Notes: a model not told the origin generated them from the letters alone. DNA of 64,000 nucleotides from Ophiodon elongatus (GCA_016806645.1 JACSYO010000018.1:12501-76500), one strand, 5' to 3'; counted from the first letter of the stretch, positions 10,459 to 21,455 are shown. Made by a program: numbers and translations.

Positions 10459-10504
10459 GAAAGGGGAGGACAGGCCAGGCGAGCGAGGCCTGTCCTCCCC
10501 TTTC
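10459..10504. repeat. Perfect 18-bp inverted repeat with 10-nt loop
   Basis: The left arm gaaaggggaggacaggcc (10459-10476) is the exact reverse complement of the right arm at 10487-10504. The loop is aggcgagcga. Pairing stops at both outer edges. The stem is GC-rich and would be very stable, but it is too short for a typical animal pre-miRNA. Confidence 0.92.
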
Positions 10505-10915
10505 CATATCGGGGTGTTTTCAGTGGTGGAAGTTGGAAGTTGCGATTTGTTTCTGTGTGCTTCAGTTCACAAATGAGGTGACACTGCGAAGCGAGCACAT
10601 GTTAGCTTGAAAATGTTGTTGGTGAAGGGTTAGGAGTGTTAAAGTAAGGGGATCAGGGATGAAAATCAATAAATGAATAAATCAGTTTTTTATCAAAAGT
10701 TAAAGAAAAAAGAAAACGTGTGTTTGAAGCATTTTGTGTACGTGTCAGTGAGAGTTTGGCAGGCGTCGGGCGGCTGTGGTTTTCCTGTGCGAGCGTGTCT
10801 GTGCCAGGCCTTCTGAAGTCTGACATGCAGGAGGGGGATACTGTGCCACCAAACCTGGCAACCCCACTCTAGTACGGTCACCTTTATTACCTGCTGCTAC
10901 CCCGGCAGTCACCCC

Positions 10916-10917
<2 letters not shown>
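10505..10917. other. Unassigned
   Basis: This is mixed sequence with an AAAGAAAAAAGAAAA-like run near 10704. No gene or known repeat was recognised. Confidence 0.45.

Positions 10918-10970
<53 letters not shown>
10918..10970. repeat. (CA)n microsatellite, about 53 bp
   Basis: This is a pure CA array. An imperfect short tandem repeat (acttaagtacccttaagtac) follows at about 11003-11026. Confidence 0.96.
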
Positions 10971-10972
<2 letters not shown>

Positions 10973-11089
10973 GTTGTCATGGTGGTTGTGTGGAGTTCCT
11001 TACTTAAGTACCCTTAAGTACCCTTGAACAGTACATTATTGACTTGGCTTGTACTGCCTCTCGTACCTTATTGCATTATTGATTGGCTT

Positions 11090-11926
11090 TTATAATACGG
11101 TTGCCTGCGACATTATAAATAGTAAGTAAATAGTAAGCTGCCTTTCAGCACAAAATAGTTGTAGCCACCAAACGTTGTGTATCGCATTTCAGTAGCTGAG
11201 AGAAAATAGTCCCCGTATGTGTGGCTGTTGCTATGCAACAGACAAACAGCATTGGGAACATCACGTTTGTTAGCCTAGCTAGATCTCGCACCATCTCATT
11301 CATTCACATTGCTCATTTTATAAAAGTTGCCATTAAAATAACAAAAAGACAATGGGATACTTTCAATAAAATAATATTTAATTTAAACATCAGGCCTAAA
11401 CATTCTAAATCAATCATAAATGCAAAAGAAAACTAAAGTTACGAGTGACTTGGGACTCGATAGACTAACATTAGGCTGTTGTTAACGTTTGTTTATGTTA
11501 ATTTGGATATCTCCATTAATTGTGCATCCGTGGAAAACGTTTCTCATGTCCCCTTCGTCTCTGATGATATCGCTTCCGATCGCTCTGCTCTCTTTGCCGG
11601 TGGCTCGGTGTTGGAAGTGCCTTCTCCAGCAAGGATATTACTCCGTCCACCTGAATTATCCTCTTCGGCTAACCACTCATCAAAAGTCATTCCCCCAAAA
11701 TATCAAAGTTTACACGAAACATGTTTGGTAACTGTCGAGCTTGAAATGACAATTAACGGTCGCACAAAATCTACCGTTACCGTTACCTGTTATTTAGAGT
11801 GCGCACTGATATGGAACGCTCAGGCAAATGTAAACAGGTGTACAGTACATTATGGCTCAATACAGTACACCCCGTGACTCACTCTCAACCAATCAGAATG
11901 CTTGATTTCATCTACCCGTATTATAA
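11090..11926 (+). mobile_element. Non-autonomous DNA element with 11-bp terminal inverted repeats
   Basis: The left end ttataatacgg (11090-11100) is the exact reverse complement of ccgtattataa (11916-11926). A gattgg/ccaatc pair is also seen near each end (about 11081 and 11889). The 837-bp interior includes ctgttgctatgcaacagaca and a 132-codon plus-strand frame (11479-11877) that resembles no transposase, so it is probably deleted or non-coding. I recognise parts of the interior from memory as a dispersed percomorph sequence. The superfamily is not decided, because no clear target-site duplication is visible. Confidence 0.6.
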
Positions 11927-12509
11927 TTGTACTTAAGATGAGTGTTAGTAGTTTATACTACCGTGTACTTTTACTCTAGATTTTAAAGGAAACCATCTTG
12001 TGATCCCACCAGCCAAATCGGACCAGCGGCGTGAAGTCAAGGCGGGGGGGACCAAGGGTCTTAAACTAAGGATTAAACCAGTGGCTACTAACTTTTCGGG
12101 CTTGTCGCCCCCTAACCCCCCCCGCCCCCAAAAAAAAAAACGTAGTGTCTAGTTTGGTCCAATTGACACATTTCAGATGTCAATGAGTTATTAGCAGTTC
12201 CACCAACGAAGGATTTCACAAGTAATTAAATTTAAGTCGCTACAATGATATGCAGTCACCGTCTAATGATGTAATATATGATATTAGCAGATATTAACAG
12301 TCCCAAGGGCCAGTGGTCTATGTAAAGAATACTTTTGATACTTGGAGGTCATTTCGCCAATACAATGTCTGATTGTTATGATTTTGATTGCAGTACTTGT
12401 GATTGAGCATCTTTATACAAATGGTTGGTGTTTTTACTCAAGTAATGGAGCTGAATTATTCTTCCATCACCCTTCATGGTCATACCTATTTCCACCAGAC
12501 ATAAAATTC
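11927..12509. other. Unassigned, with homopolymer C/A patch
   Basis: A run of C followed by A (about 12113-12140) is the only notable feature. It would be prone to sequencing and replication slippage. No gene was recognised. Confidence 0.5.
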
Positions 12510-12830
12510 ACTCTCCACAGCTAATTGCTCCTGTGTTTGCTCAGATAGAATCATCACACTGTTCCATAAATAGCACTTACGCTGTCACGGCCATTTTGTT
12601 CCGTGAAGTGCTGCACAAATGATCATTGATATTTAATGAGATGGACGTAATTGACAGTACAAATGTTTAATAACTCATGCGCTCATTACGGACCGTGTTT
12701 GTTTGTCTGCATACATCCTTGATGTAATTGATATGACGAGTGATCCAATTAGAGGGCCTGCATGGGTGAAGAAAAAGAGCTCGGCAATTTATTTATTGAC
12801 TGATAAAAAAATAAAAGAGATATGGGTCTG
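12510..12830. promoter_or_regulatory. Candidate conserved non-coding (enhancer-like) block
   Basis: This block is free of simple repeats and of the repeat families labelled here, and is dense in homeodomain-type cores: taattg at 12522-12527, tttaatga at about 12632, taattgacag at 12648-12657 (a TAAT core joined to a TALE-type TGACAG), taattg at 12725-12730 and aattag at about 12747. A gtttgttt forkhead-like core lies near 12696. This composition is typical of vertebrate developmental enhancers. Without an alignment, the call is inference only. Confidence 0.25.
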
Positions 12831-13479
12831 AAGGAGTTCAGAAAGTGGGAGGCGGCTTGCAGTTGGTCTCCAAAAGAGAGACGCCCTGATTATTTGGAGG
12901 ATGAAAGAACTGGTATTTGAAGATTAGGTGGTAACGACGTAAAGGATAAAACATATAATTGGACTTGACCTGATTTACTTGCTTTTGCTTCCTGGCCTCT
13001 TCCTAATGTCTCTTTGAGTTTGACATTTCACATAAAAATTCCACTTGAAAACATGACCGATGCACATCACTTTAAATCTCCCCCTCGCTGTTTGTTGACT
13101 CAGAGTGGAGAAAACTTTGCTTTTGGTCCGTTTCCAGTGTATTTTTCCCGAGGGCACCGTTTCTGTCAGGTTGTTGGCTTGTATCATCTCCTTGGAAAAT
13201 CCTAATGCTCGAGGCTCAAATGATTAAACATTAAGCTGATAAGTATTTGATTTGAGTAATGTGAGATTGCTGAGTCATTATTGACTGTATGATTCTGTGC
13301 TGGACTTTGTCTATGCAAAGACTGATATTATGCCACTTCAAAAAAGCTGCTATGTTTTTCATATTAATAGTGTGAAAAGGGTGATTTGCTGTGATGAAAC
13401 CACAGAGAATGAGCAGTCTGCAGTTCCCATCAGCTCTACAGAGGGTTTATATTATATATATAGAGCCTCTTTGGCTCCT
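12831..13479. other. Unassigned
   Basis: This is AT-rich sequence. Frames of 60 to 78 codons on both strands have no recognisable content. No gene or repeat was recognised. Confidence 0.45.
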
Positions 13480-13740
13480 TGTTTTGGTTTGCCTGCGCAT
13501 CTTTAGCATTTTGGTTGAGTCTCACCGCTCTCATCGCTGTTGTCTTCAGCTTCAGCAGGCAGCTGCGTTTAGTGAGCGAGCTCTGAAGACCATTTATAAC
13601 CAGCAGGCGGACAAAGTCAGCAACTAGGTGGTGAACATAGTGGCCCATTCAGCGCCTGAAGAGTCCGATATTCGGAGGTAGGAGTTGGTGGTGACCAAAA
13701 CAGAGCTGAAAGTTGAGCGACTATGGGAATCATCTGGATT
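13480..13740 (+). mobile_element. Family B interspersed repeat, copy 2
   Basis: The block ggagttggtggtgaccaaaa followed by cagagctgaaag (about 13681-13712) matches the copies at 9.3 kb and 28.9 kb. The left part (caccgctctcatcgctgttg) parallels ccggctctcatcgaac in the 28.8-kb copy. Non-coding, class unknown. Confidence 0.55.
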
Positions 13741-13859
13741 TGTCCACAGGCAACCCAATGCAACACTTTCTCGCTCAACTCTTCAGATACCGACGTCTGG
13801 TAGGTGACCCCATGCTTCAAACTAAGACGCTCCAGGTTCCTCTCTAGTATCAGTTTTGG

Positions 13860-14110
13860 ACGCGTCAGCGGCGGTGTGTCAGTTTCCGCTCGTTACATGC
13901 ATTTTTACAGGTTTACTAGGTTAGTTTAAGCAACAACATAACTTTGTTAAGCTAAGGAAAATAGATTTGGGTTAAAATAACGCTCTGGGCATTAGTTAAG
14001 TTACGTTACACACAGGACAGGAACAGCGGTCTCCTGGGTGAAAGTTCATGTTTGTTTGACCCATCACCATCCACCCTGACCTCTTCCCTAGGCGGAGTTT
14101 CTCGCACTTT
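13860..14110 (+). mobile_element. Family C interspersed repeat, copy 2
   Basis: Blocks caacaacataactttgttaa, gaacagcggtctcctgggtg (about 14021-14040) and catgtttgtttgacccatca occur in the same order as in 60725-60915. The block before them (cagtttccgctcgttacatg) resembles a weaker match near 5119. This copy helps define the family inside the window. Confidence 0.6.
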
Positions 14111-14595
14111 AAACTACATCAGGTGCTCTGACTGTCCAATACTGACGTGGGTGGGTTTACATGGGAGCCAGCTGAACGCCTGGTGTGTTTCATACGGAGA
14201 CTAAAGGCTGCTTATAACCAAATGTCAGTTCTTGACGAGTTGGAAGTGAGAACATGTTGGTTCACCCCATCAACTTAAAAGGTTATAATATTTCAGTGCT
14301 GTACTATGTCAAGAATAGTCATCAGTCAAGTCTTATTTTTCTCACTCATGCTACACTCGTTATAAAAAAATCCAAGATTTAAACATTGAATATAACCTCC
14401 GACTCGTTGTGGTGATCAAAACTCTTTAGTTCTGTGTGGAAAAAAACAACAACATGTTCCTTATTCAGTCATTTCTATTCCTATTCCCTGCAATAGTGTC
14501 ATTCTTTTTTTTTTCAAAGTAAAAATGAATCATGCATCCACTTTTAATGTGCGTCGCGTTTGCAAGTGAGCCTGATCGTGCTCGTGTGCACCTGT
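14111..14595. other. Unassigned
   Basis: This is AT-rich sequence with a T run at about 14506-14515. No gene or recognised repeat. Confidence 0.5.
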
Positions 14596-14645
14596 TCTTC
14601 CTCTTCCTCCTCCTCCTCCTCCTCCTCCTCCTCCTCCTCCTCCCC
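14596..14645. repeat. (TCC)n trinucleotide microsatellite
   Basis: This is a tandem TCC/CTC array, homopyrimidine on the plus strand. It yields Leu or Arg homopolymer frames that are not genes. Confidence 0.95.
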
Positions 14646-14891
14646 TGCAATAAGGGAAGCGGTGCCCTAATTACTCCAAACTCCCAGCGGATGATCCGAC
14701 CAGTTTACGCTCATCACTATAAATTACCCTCACCTCCCTCTCTACTGCCACACCAAGTCCTTCTCTCTGTCTGTCTCGCAGTGTGTTCACACTTCACCAC
14801 AGCGTTGCATTTATTTAGAGCATTTCATTATGCATTCTCCAGGGGAACGACTGCGATGTGCAATGGCAAACAACTGTTTATAGCGAGCAAA

Positions 14892-14893
<2 letters not shown>
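14646..14893. other. Unassigned
   Basis: This is mixed sequence between two microsatellites with a C/T-rich part near 14725-14785. No gene or element was recognised. Confidence 0.45.

Positions 14894-14941
<48 letters not shown>
14894..14941. repeat. (CA)n microsatellite, about 48 bp
   Basis: This is a pure CA array preceded by an AAACAAACA-like lead-in. Confidence 0.96.
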
Positions 14942-14942
<1 letters not shown>

Positions 14943-16426
14943 TCATATGAATAAATGATGAATCTATCCCGAATAGGGCTTCATTTTATGACACCCCTGA
15001 TAAGAAAACAAGTACCCTGTTACTCTTTCAGCCATTTAACATGCTGTAGTTCTTATTTTTTATGAAAATACTTTGCCCATTAATACTTAGCTTTGGACCA
15101 CACGACAGACATCAGAGTGCTACAGATTATTGTACGAGAGAATTTAAATGCACATTAATATTCCATTAATTTCCCCAACTAACGGAAATAGTCTGGCGGT
15201 GAGTTGAGTTGATTAAATATTCTGGATATCAACATTCCAGAACAGAAAGCGGCAATATAATGTGTTGACATCCAAACACTTCATTCCTCAGATGTTGTCC
15301 CCATACCTGCACAAACTGCTGGTTGTGCATGATGTACTCTGACAGATGTTACATTTTGTGACTGTCTGCTGATGTGAGCTGGCTTCGTGTACAAACACAG
15401 CTCGGCGGAAAAAAACGTCACTTTCGGAGCGTCACTGAGAATGATGCTTTTATTTGCTTTCGGACAGAAGCGAACGTCCTGTGATGTCCTGGTGGAAAGC
15501 TTCACCACAGGAGAGCGTTCCATCCATGAAAATAAAATAAGTAGGAGACACGTGGAAATAGAGCTCAGAGGGAACCTTATTACTGACTGGAGAAACTGGT
15601 CAAGCCCACTGGCTTTAGTGCATTTCAACGTGATGAATAAGTCGCTGGCTGCAACCTCACATCTCACTGAAGTTGCCTCCTCCTGCAGCATATCTGTCTG
15701 GCTAGGTTAGAGCTATGAGCAATATGTAGAATATTATTACAGCTCACAGACTTGATATGACTTTTTCATTAATGGGATCGCTGAAATAAGGTTGGTTTTA
15801 CATTGTTCCGCCTGTTCTTGCAGAATGAAATCAGTGTTAATCATTAACTGTTTTGCAGGTCGGTATAAATGGATTATTGACACTTCAAATGAGATTTGAG
15901 ACTTTGCGTTTTTCCATTCTAACGTAAATGTTCCCACTTAAACTGGGGCAGCATGAATTAAAAATGTCTGAAAAGCGGATTGGGTGGGCCAAATAGGGAC
16001 GTTTAAACTAACCTATATTTTAAATATGCATAACAACTACTACTCTTTCTTATCTATTTTGCACATGTAGGTCTGGCACATCTGGCATTCAATTGCGTTT
16101 TAGTTGTTTATATATATAAAAAAATTCAAAAACATGATTAAATTCTTGAATCGTCCACAAGCTTGAAATGAGAGATAAGAAAGTTTTGTTTTCTAGGCCA
16201 TATCAATCAGTTCAGAATACACTAAAGCTCTATCTAGCTTTATCTTTGTAATGCAAACACTGTTGACACACACAAGTTCTCCTCACAGAAACCACACCAA
16301 AGGCTTTGCTAATGAAAAACACTCAACATAATGGACTAAAATCCTCTAAAAGGCACCTGACACGCTGGCTGCAGAAACGTACTGTGGATAAAAAACCACA
16401 GCTGACTTTGTAGACTGCCCTTATCT
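14942..16426. other. Unassigned, no gene seen
   Basis: This 1.5 kb is AT-rich. Opposed frames at 15281-15691 (minus, 136 codons) and 15387-15710 (plus, 107 codons) overlap each other. Neither has a motif I recognise, and both are probably chance. No repeat was recognised. Confidence 0.45.
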
Positions 16427-16444
16427 GGGGGGTGGGGGAGGGGG
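16427..16444 (+). other. G-rich tract
   Basis: The tract ggggggtgggggaggggg has three runs of five or six G separated by single bases. It lacks a fourth separate run, so it is not a canonical quadruplex motif, although slipped forms are possible. Confidence 0.6.
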
Positions 16445-17339
16445 TCATCTTCATCGCCATAATGCACTGTATATATGGACCAAGGTAGTCATTAGTGTGA
16501 AACGGCTTTTACCCATCAGCGAGCATTGTGCAGGATTACGGATCACTTACATGGTTCCACCGGTCATACAATGCGGTTTGGAACGGCTCAGTTGCGGGTT
16601 CAAGGTTGTTTTAGCGACTACCTTCACTGCTGAAGTTTCAGAGAGCAAGACACCCGATCCCTGCTGGCGACAAGGTTGGATGAGGACAAACGAAAGATGG
16701 ATTACGGAGTATGTTGTGTGCTTGTGGTTCATGTTGGTGATTGCAGTGGTTTTGCTGTGAAAAGGAGCACAGATGCTCAGCGCGACACGTTATTTGAGCA
16801 CCAAAAGCAGTAAATACACACATCACACGGCTATCTGGACGCTCTTTTAGCTACGGGGAAAACTCATCAAGGACCCGTCAGGCACTGATGAACACCCTCA
16901 TACTGAGCCCCAAAGGAATAGAAGGGTAGTTAACATGTGCAGGGATGGCCCTCAAGGCTGAGAAAATAACAAAACAGAAAAGAGTGCCACAAATGACACT
17001 CAATGTGTCCAAGTAAAAGGGTTTGCTTAAAACAACACATCAACAAATATCACAATAATCCTAATCAAATGTGGCCCACAAATCATTCAGAAACACCAAT
17101 TATTTTGACTTTTGGACTGAAAGCATTCAATACTTATCAGCATTTCCAGCCCCCCCAGCCCTGAGTGTATCCCTGCTGCTGTAAATGGCTGCCACAGTGC
17201 GTGTCAATCTGAATAACGCCAAGTGGGAGGCAGGAGTAGCCAGACAGCTGGAGGGCTTTGTCACGTTGGTCAGAAATAGACTGTTATAATGGCCGAGTGC
17301 ATCATGAATGGACGTCCAATACACCCGATTAACAGACAG
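16445..17339. other. Unassigned
   Basis: Frames at 16497-16760 (plus, 87 codons) and 16547-16826 (minus) overlap and are unrecognised. No repeat was recognised. Confidence 0.45.
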
Positions 17340-17612
17340 AATGTGTTCTGAATGGGGGAGAAAGACGGAACACCGAGATAGAGAGCAATGAAACGGAGGA
17401 GGGCGAATAGAGGTCGAGAGATGTTTGACTTCCCAGCAAAGGGGAGAGCGGGGAGTGACGAGAGCAAACGAGAGATGACGGAGAGGGGTGTTTTCTCGGG
17501 GAAAGACAGATGAGGAGACGGAGAGGACTGGCAGGAGGGGAGACAGAGCGAGCGGGGGGGAGGAGAGAGCGATAAGGAGCGGGACAGAGAGGGAGAGACA
17601 GCCTGTCTCCAT
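17340..17612 (+). repeat. Purine-rich (GAGA/GGGA) low-complexity tract
   Basis: About 270 bases are strongly purine-biased on the plus strand, with many gagagag and ggaggag stretches and no fixed period. The complementary strand gives three overlapping Ser/Pro/Leu-rich frames (up to 161 codons), which follow from the base bias and not from a gene. Confidence 0.7.
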
Positions 17613-18554
17613 GGTGGGCTGGTGAAAAGAAACAAGTTGTCCAAGAAGATTTATTCTGCTGAGAATAAAAAATAAATAATGTGCATCGGCGAGAGTTGTT
17701 CAAAAATCCACATGTATTCCTAGAAACAAATATTCACATTTCAAATTAAATTATACTTTCAAAAAGTCATTATACTGTGCCAATTCCTTCTGTGACTGGA
17801 TGTTATGTGTCCCTGTGAAAATTAAAATCAGCTCCATCTGGGCTGTAATTTAGCAGTTATTTTGAAGGTCATGATCTATTAGCAATATCATTCTTTCTGA
17901 ATTTAACTTTCAAATAACAGTGGACTTGATGGAGAAATAAAAAAAAAGAAAAAAAGAAATTGGCCCAAAATGAGGATCAGATGGATAAAAAAACAAAAAT
18001 CAATGCTTGTCAGGGCATCACCAGAGATCACGGTTTTAGCCTTCAGGCTGGAGTGATCTTAGTGAGACACCGAAAAGGCATCTTGAAGTTCTTCACCTTT
18101 TGTTTTCTGTCCAAGTTGCCATTGACTGCAATCAAACATGTTTCGGTTTGGTTGTCGGGAACACGTTGCCGTGTGAGTAATACGAGTGTTGAAAGGACAC
18201 GTACGTGTTGGAAAGTCATCTCTTCAAGTGGTAACCCGAACCTCCCATTCTCCTGTGAATCTCAGGCCTTTCAGGTATTGACGGCCATAGTGGGGGATTT
18301 TCACAAGAGCTGCAAAAACCTATGATTTCAAAGATAACCAAATGTCTCTCTCACCGAACATGCGTCGACATGGTTCTGCTTTGTGCTACAGTTGAATGGG
18401 TATTCGTAATTTCACTGCTAGTGCATCTTTCAAGCTCCTGTTAGGATGTTCAGACACCAGCTGAGGTATCTCGACGACTTGCCTTTACTATGCTGTGTTT
18501 ACTGAATCCAGAGGTTCATAAAGTGGGTAAATTCATGCTCCATGGCCTGCTTTT
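17613..18554. other. Unassigned
   Basis: An A-rich run lies at about 17937-17960. The 121-codon plus-strand frame at 17960-18325 has no recognised domain. The last part may hold more of the L2 element that ends at 18769, but I cannot recognise its coding sequence. Confidence 0.4.
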
Positions 18555-18769
18555 TTCTCTTTTTTTTGTCTATTTTGCTGTGCTTTTTGTTTTATTGTGC
18601 ACTTTATTGTGCTTTTTTAGATACGTGTCTTGTGATGTTTTGTAATGTTTTCGCCCCAAGTATGGTCACTTTGTTTTAATTTTTAGTTTTCTGCTCCTGT
18701 CAAGCACTTTGTGACCTTTTGTCCGTAAAAAGTGCTATATAAATTAATTTGATTTGATTTGATTTGATA
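18555..18769 (+). mobile_element. L2-type LINE 3' end
   Basis: The segment ends in an agcacttt (18703-18710) and aaagtgct (18729-18736) inverted repeat, then atataaat, then a (TGATT)n tail at about 18748-18769. This is the known arrangement at the 3' end of fish L2/CR1-like retrotransposons, where the hairpin and short tandem tail are recognised by the reverse transcriptase. The copy is 5'-truncated, as is usual, and no reverse transcriptase is visible next to it. Confidence 0.75.
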
Positions 18770-18949
18770 AAGTCAGTTTGGAATCTGTTTTTAATATGTC
18801 CAACAAGGTGCACAGTTGCCTCCAATGTAGCAAAATGTCGCTTGTTGACTTTTACGTCAAAGTGACGGAGTCTACTTTATATTAACTGTGCTGTAGTTAG
18901 TTCTCAGTTTATGGGCATCATAAATCATATGAATCCTGGTGAAAAGAAC
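18770..18949. other. Unassigned
   Basis: This is short AT-rich sequence between the L2 end and the probable family D repeat. Nothing was recognised. Confidence 0.45.
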
Positions 18950-19750
18950 TGCGTTTTATGGTAAGTGGCTAAAAACGACCTTGTTGATTTGCACATTTGC
19001 CATTTAGCTCACTAGCTAGCTCCTTGGCCAGCAAACTCGTATTTTTTTGTACATTATGAGGCGGATCTGGGGATTCTAAGCAACTGGTGCTCGACTGAAA
19101 CTGGTTTAAAGAACCTCTGCCAGTATGGAAGCTAGCATCGCCGGGCTAAATTTGCCTGCTGGCTAGTTAGCTAACACTAGCTACTTTAACAGGTGAAAAA
19201 GAAGATACAACCTCATATACACCATGTTTTTCTACACTTGTGGACATTTGTATACAAAGCATTATTTAAAGTTACAGTGAGGAACTTTGAACTGTCTCAA
19301 TGTAATACTGATTACTCTGTATGACCTACATAAGTAAACCAGACCTTCAGCGAGAAGATTATGGATTTGGATTATGGATATTTCTAAACAGTTGCTTCCC
19401 CTCACTGCTCCTCTGGTCCCTGCCGGAAGCCAACACCGACACCACGCTGCTGGAGGCCCAGATCGTATTTGTTGTGGGCCTGCTGGAGGGAAGAGAAGCA
19501 CGGGAGAACCAGTTCCAGGACTGCGTGGGGCAGCCTGTCAGACCCTGCTGCTTTAAAATGGGAGCTCTGGGGCTCAGAACCCTATCGCTTTTGTCCATAG
19601 GGACCGCCAAAATCAACACAAGCATGATATGGAATTATGTTTGCATACAGCCAATAGATGTTTGCAAATGTTACTCTAAAACTCTGTTTTTCTTTTCGAA
19701 TGATCGGGGTGGGAATCCATTCAAGCCTGTGTTTGTAATTTGACCGTGTT
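18950..19750. mobile_element. Probable interspersed repeat (family D), non-coding
   Basis: From memory this 0.8 kb resembles a dispersed percomorph sequence (gcggatctggggattctaag, then ctagttagctaacactagct, then ggaagccaacaccgacacca). There is no second copy in this window. Frames are open on both strands over 19321-19743 (140 codons plus, 88 minus), with GC-rich codon-like sequence around 19420-19550. I recognise no protein family in either. It could alternatively be an exon or processed remnant. Confidence 0.35.
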
Positions 19751-20239
19751 ATTAATCTGTGACATGACATTTCAATTCTAGGGCCTAAGGAATATCATCT
19801 AGTCCACCGACCCCGACCTTTAACCTCCTTGGTTTACTGTCATGCAGGATCTGAAGTTTACTCTTCAGTCGCACGCCTTGTTAGTGACTTTCTTATACAT
19901 CATTAGTTTGCAGCATGAAACATCGGGGAGCAAACTCTTTCAAATGACACATTCTTCGCGAGCTACCAACCTCTGCATTAAAGAGGCAGGATGACATTTC
20001 GAATAGTACCCAGACAAAGGTTTTTTGTTGTTCAAAAAAAAGAAAAAGAAAGTCAGCGAAGAAAAACGCAGTGGAAATACGAGGAGTAAAAGAACTGAGG
20101 TGATATATCGAGATGAAGGGAAAAGGAGCAGAGAGAAAGAGATTCTCTCTTTGCTTCTGAAGGACAGAGGAAGAGTTGCAGACACTGCACTTCCAATCAG
20201 ATAGGAAAAGACCCAGTCATCAAGGTTTAGACTGAATAT

Positions 20240-20240
<1 letters not shown>
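19751..20240. other. Unassigned
   Basis: This is AT-rich with an AAAAAAAAGAAAAAGAAAG-type run at about 20034-20051. No gene was recognised. Confidence 0.45.

Positions 20241-20300
<60 letters not shown>
20241..20300. repeat. (GT)30 microsatellite with (GA)n tail
   Basis: This is a GT array passing directly into a short GAGAGAGA run to about 20308. Confidence 0.97.
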
Positions 20301-20308
<8 letters not shown>

Positions 20309-20391
20309 CAGGCCTACAGTATGTGTGGGGCTGCCGCTATGGTTGCATATGAAGGACGTGTCACTGCTTCTGCGTAGATGATTTACCGTGA

Positions 20392-20466
20392 GCGCGCACG
20401 CGTGTGTGTGCGTGTGTGTGCGTGTGTGCGTGTGTGTGCGTGTGTGCGTGTGTGTGTGTGTGTGCA
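20392..20466. repeat. Alternating purine/pyrimidine tract, (GT)n with regular CG steps
   Basis: About 75 bases alternate strictly between purine and pyrimidine. After an initial gcgcgcacg, CG steps occur within GT repeats at 20401, 20411, 20421, 20429, 20439 and 20447. Such sequence is a classic Z-DNA former. It lies about 90 bp from the pure GT array at 20241 in the same orientation. Confidence 0.93.
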
Positions 20467-21091
20467 AGACAGGAGCTGTCAAATCCACGCTGACACACAG
20501 CAAGTGCATTTTGAATAATTTATGAATACGTAAGATCACATCCGCAAATTGATGGATTCTGCAGTGAAATTAGAGAAGAAACCGGGAGGCTTGGGCAGAT
20601 TGAACTCTGAGATGCTGTCAGTCATTCCGAGTCATTACCGGCACATTCGGAATACTGAGCAGCAAACAAACTAATATGACCGAAACTGAGATTGTGTTGG
20701 ATGTCGGGTTACAGTGTGTGTATGTATGTAGGTCTGACCTTCTATATTCACATCGGGGAGCTGTGTTTTTCTGCTCCGCTCTGCAAACGGAAAAGGTGAA
20801 CTTCTTCGTGTGCACTCCTAATAATCACACTGTGAGAGAGTTCAGTCCTGTCTGAGCAAATGAGCAACGTGTCGAGCAACCACCCGAAGCCCGCGCGGCG
20901 CGGCTCGAGTTAGCATGGTCTTCAGAGTGGTATTGTGCCCAATATTCTTTAAAAAGGATGGCAGCTTCACAGCAAGTAAACACCCTCAATCACTATTCTC
21001 AACCTAATGTTTTCCAGATATTCTCCAAAGTATTTAAAACACCTCAGAACTGCTGGGCAGTGAGATGGAGATGTTTGGCTGAGGCGGAACA

Positions 21092-21092
<1 letters not shown>
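20467..21092. other. Unassigned, with small CpG-rich spot
   Basis: A short CpG cluster (cccgcgcggcgcggctcgag) lies at about 20890-20909. It is too small for a CpG island. No gene was recognised. Confidence 0.45.
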
Positions 21093-21145
<53 letters not shown>

Positions 21146-21171
21146 TGTGTTCGTGTGTGTGTGTGTGTGTG
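21093..21171. repeat. (GT)n microsatellite, interrupted
   Basis: This GT array has GA and TC interruptions near 21143-21152. A CA array starts 87 bp to the right (inverted pair). Confidence 0.96.
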
Positions 21172-21257
21172 GAGAGCTCGTCCCATGGGCAGCGCCACTG
21201 AATTTGGCACCGTTCAGCTCCGCTACATCCAGTCTGCTATTGAGATGGTTCGAATTT

Positions 21258-21258
<1 letters not shown>

Positions 21259-21316
<58 letters not shown>
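21259..21316. repeat. (CA)29 microsatellite
   Basis: This is a pure CA array, flanked on both sides by GT arrays (21093-21171 and 21387-21456), so it could pair with either. Confidence 0.97.
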
Positions 21317-21318
<2 letters not shown>

Positions 21319-21386
21319 AAGGACACATTGCCATATGGGATGTTGGTCCAACTTAAACATCCATCTTGACTGACACCTCCTCCCCA

Positions 21387-21411
21387 GTGTGTGTCTGAGT
21401 GTGTGTGTGTG

Positions 21412-21455
<44 letters not shown>

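Noticed and set aside
10459..10504. microRNA precursor
   Set aside because: The stem is only 18 bp and perfect. Animal precursors have longer, imperfect stems of about 30 bp.
12113..12140. Poly(A) tail of a processed pseudogene (C run followed by A run)
   Set aside because: No coding-like sequence precedes it and no target-site duplication is visible. Simple homopolymers are the better explanation.
15281..15710. Opposed 136- and 107-codon frames
   Set aside because: They overlap on opposite strands with no recognised content in either. Chance openness.
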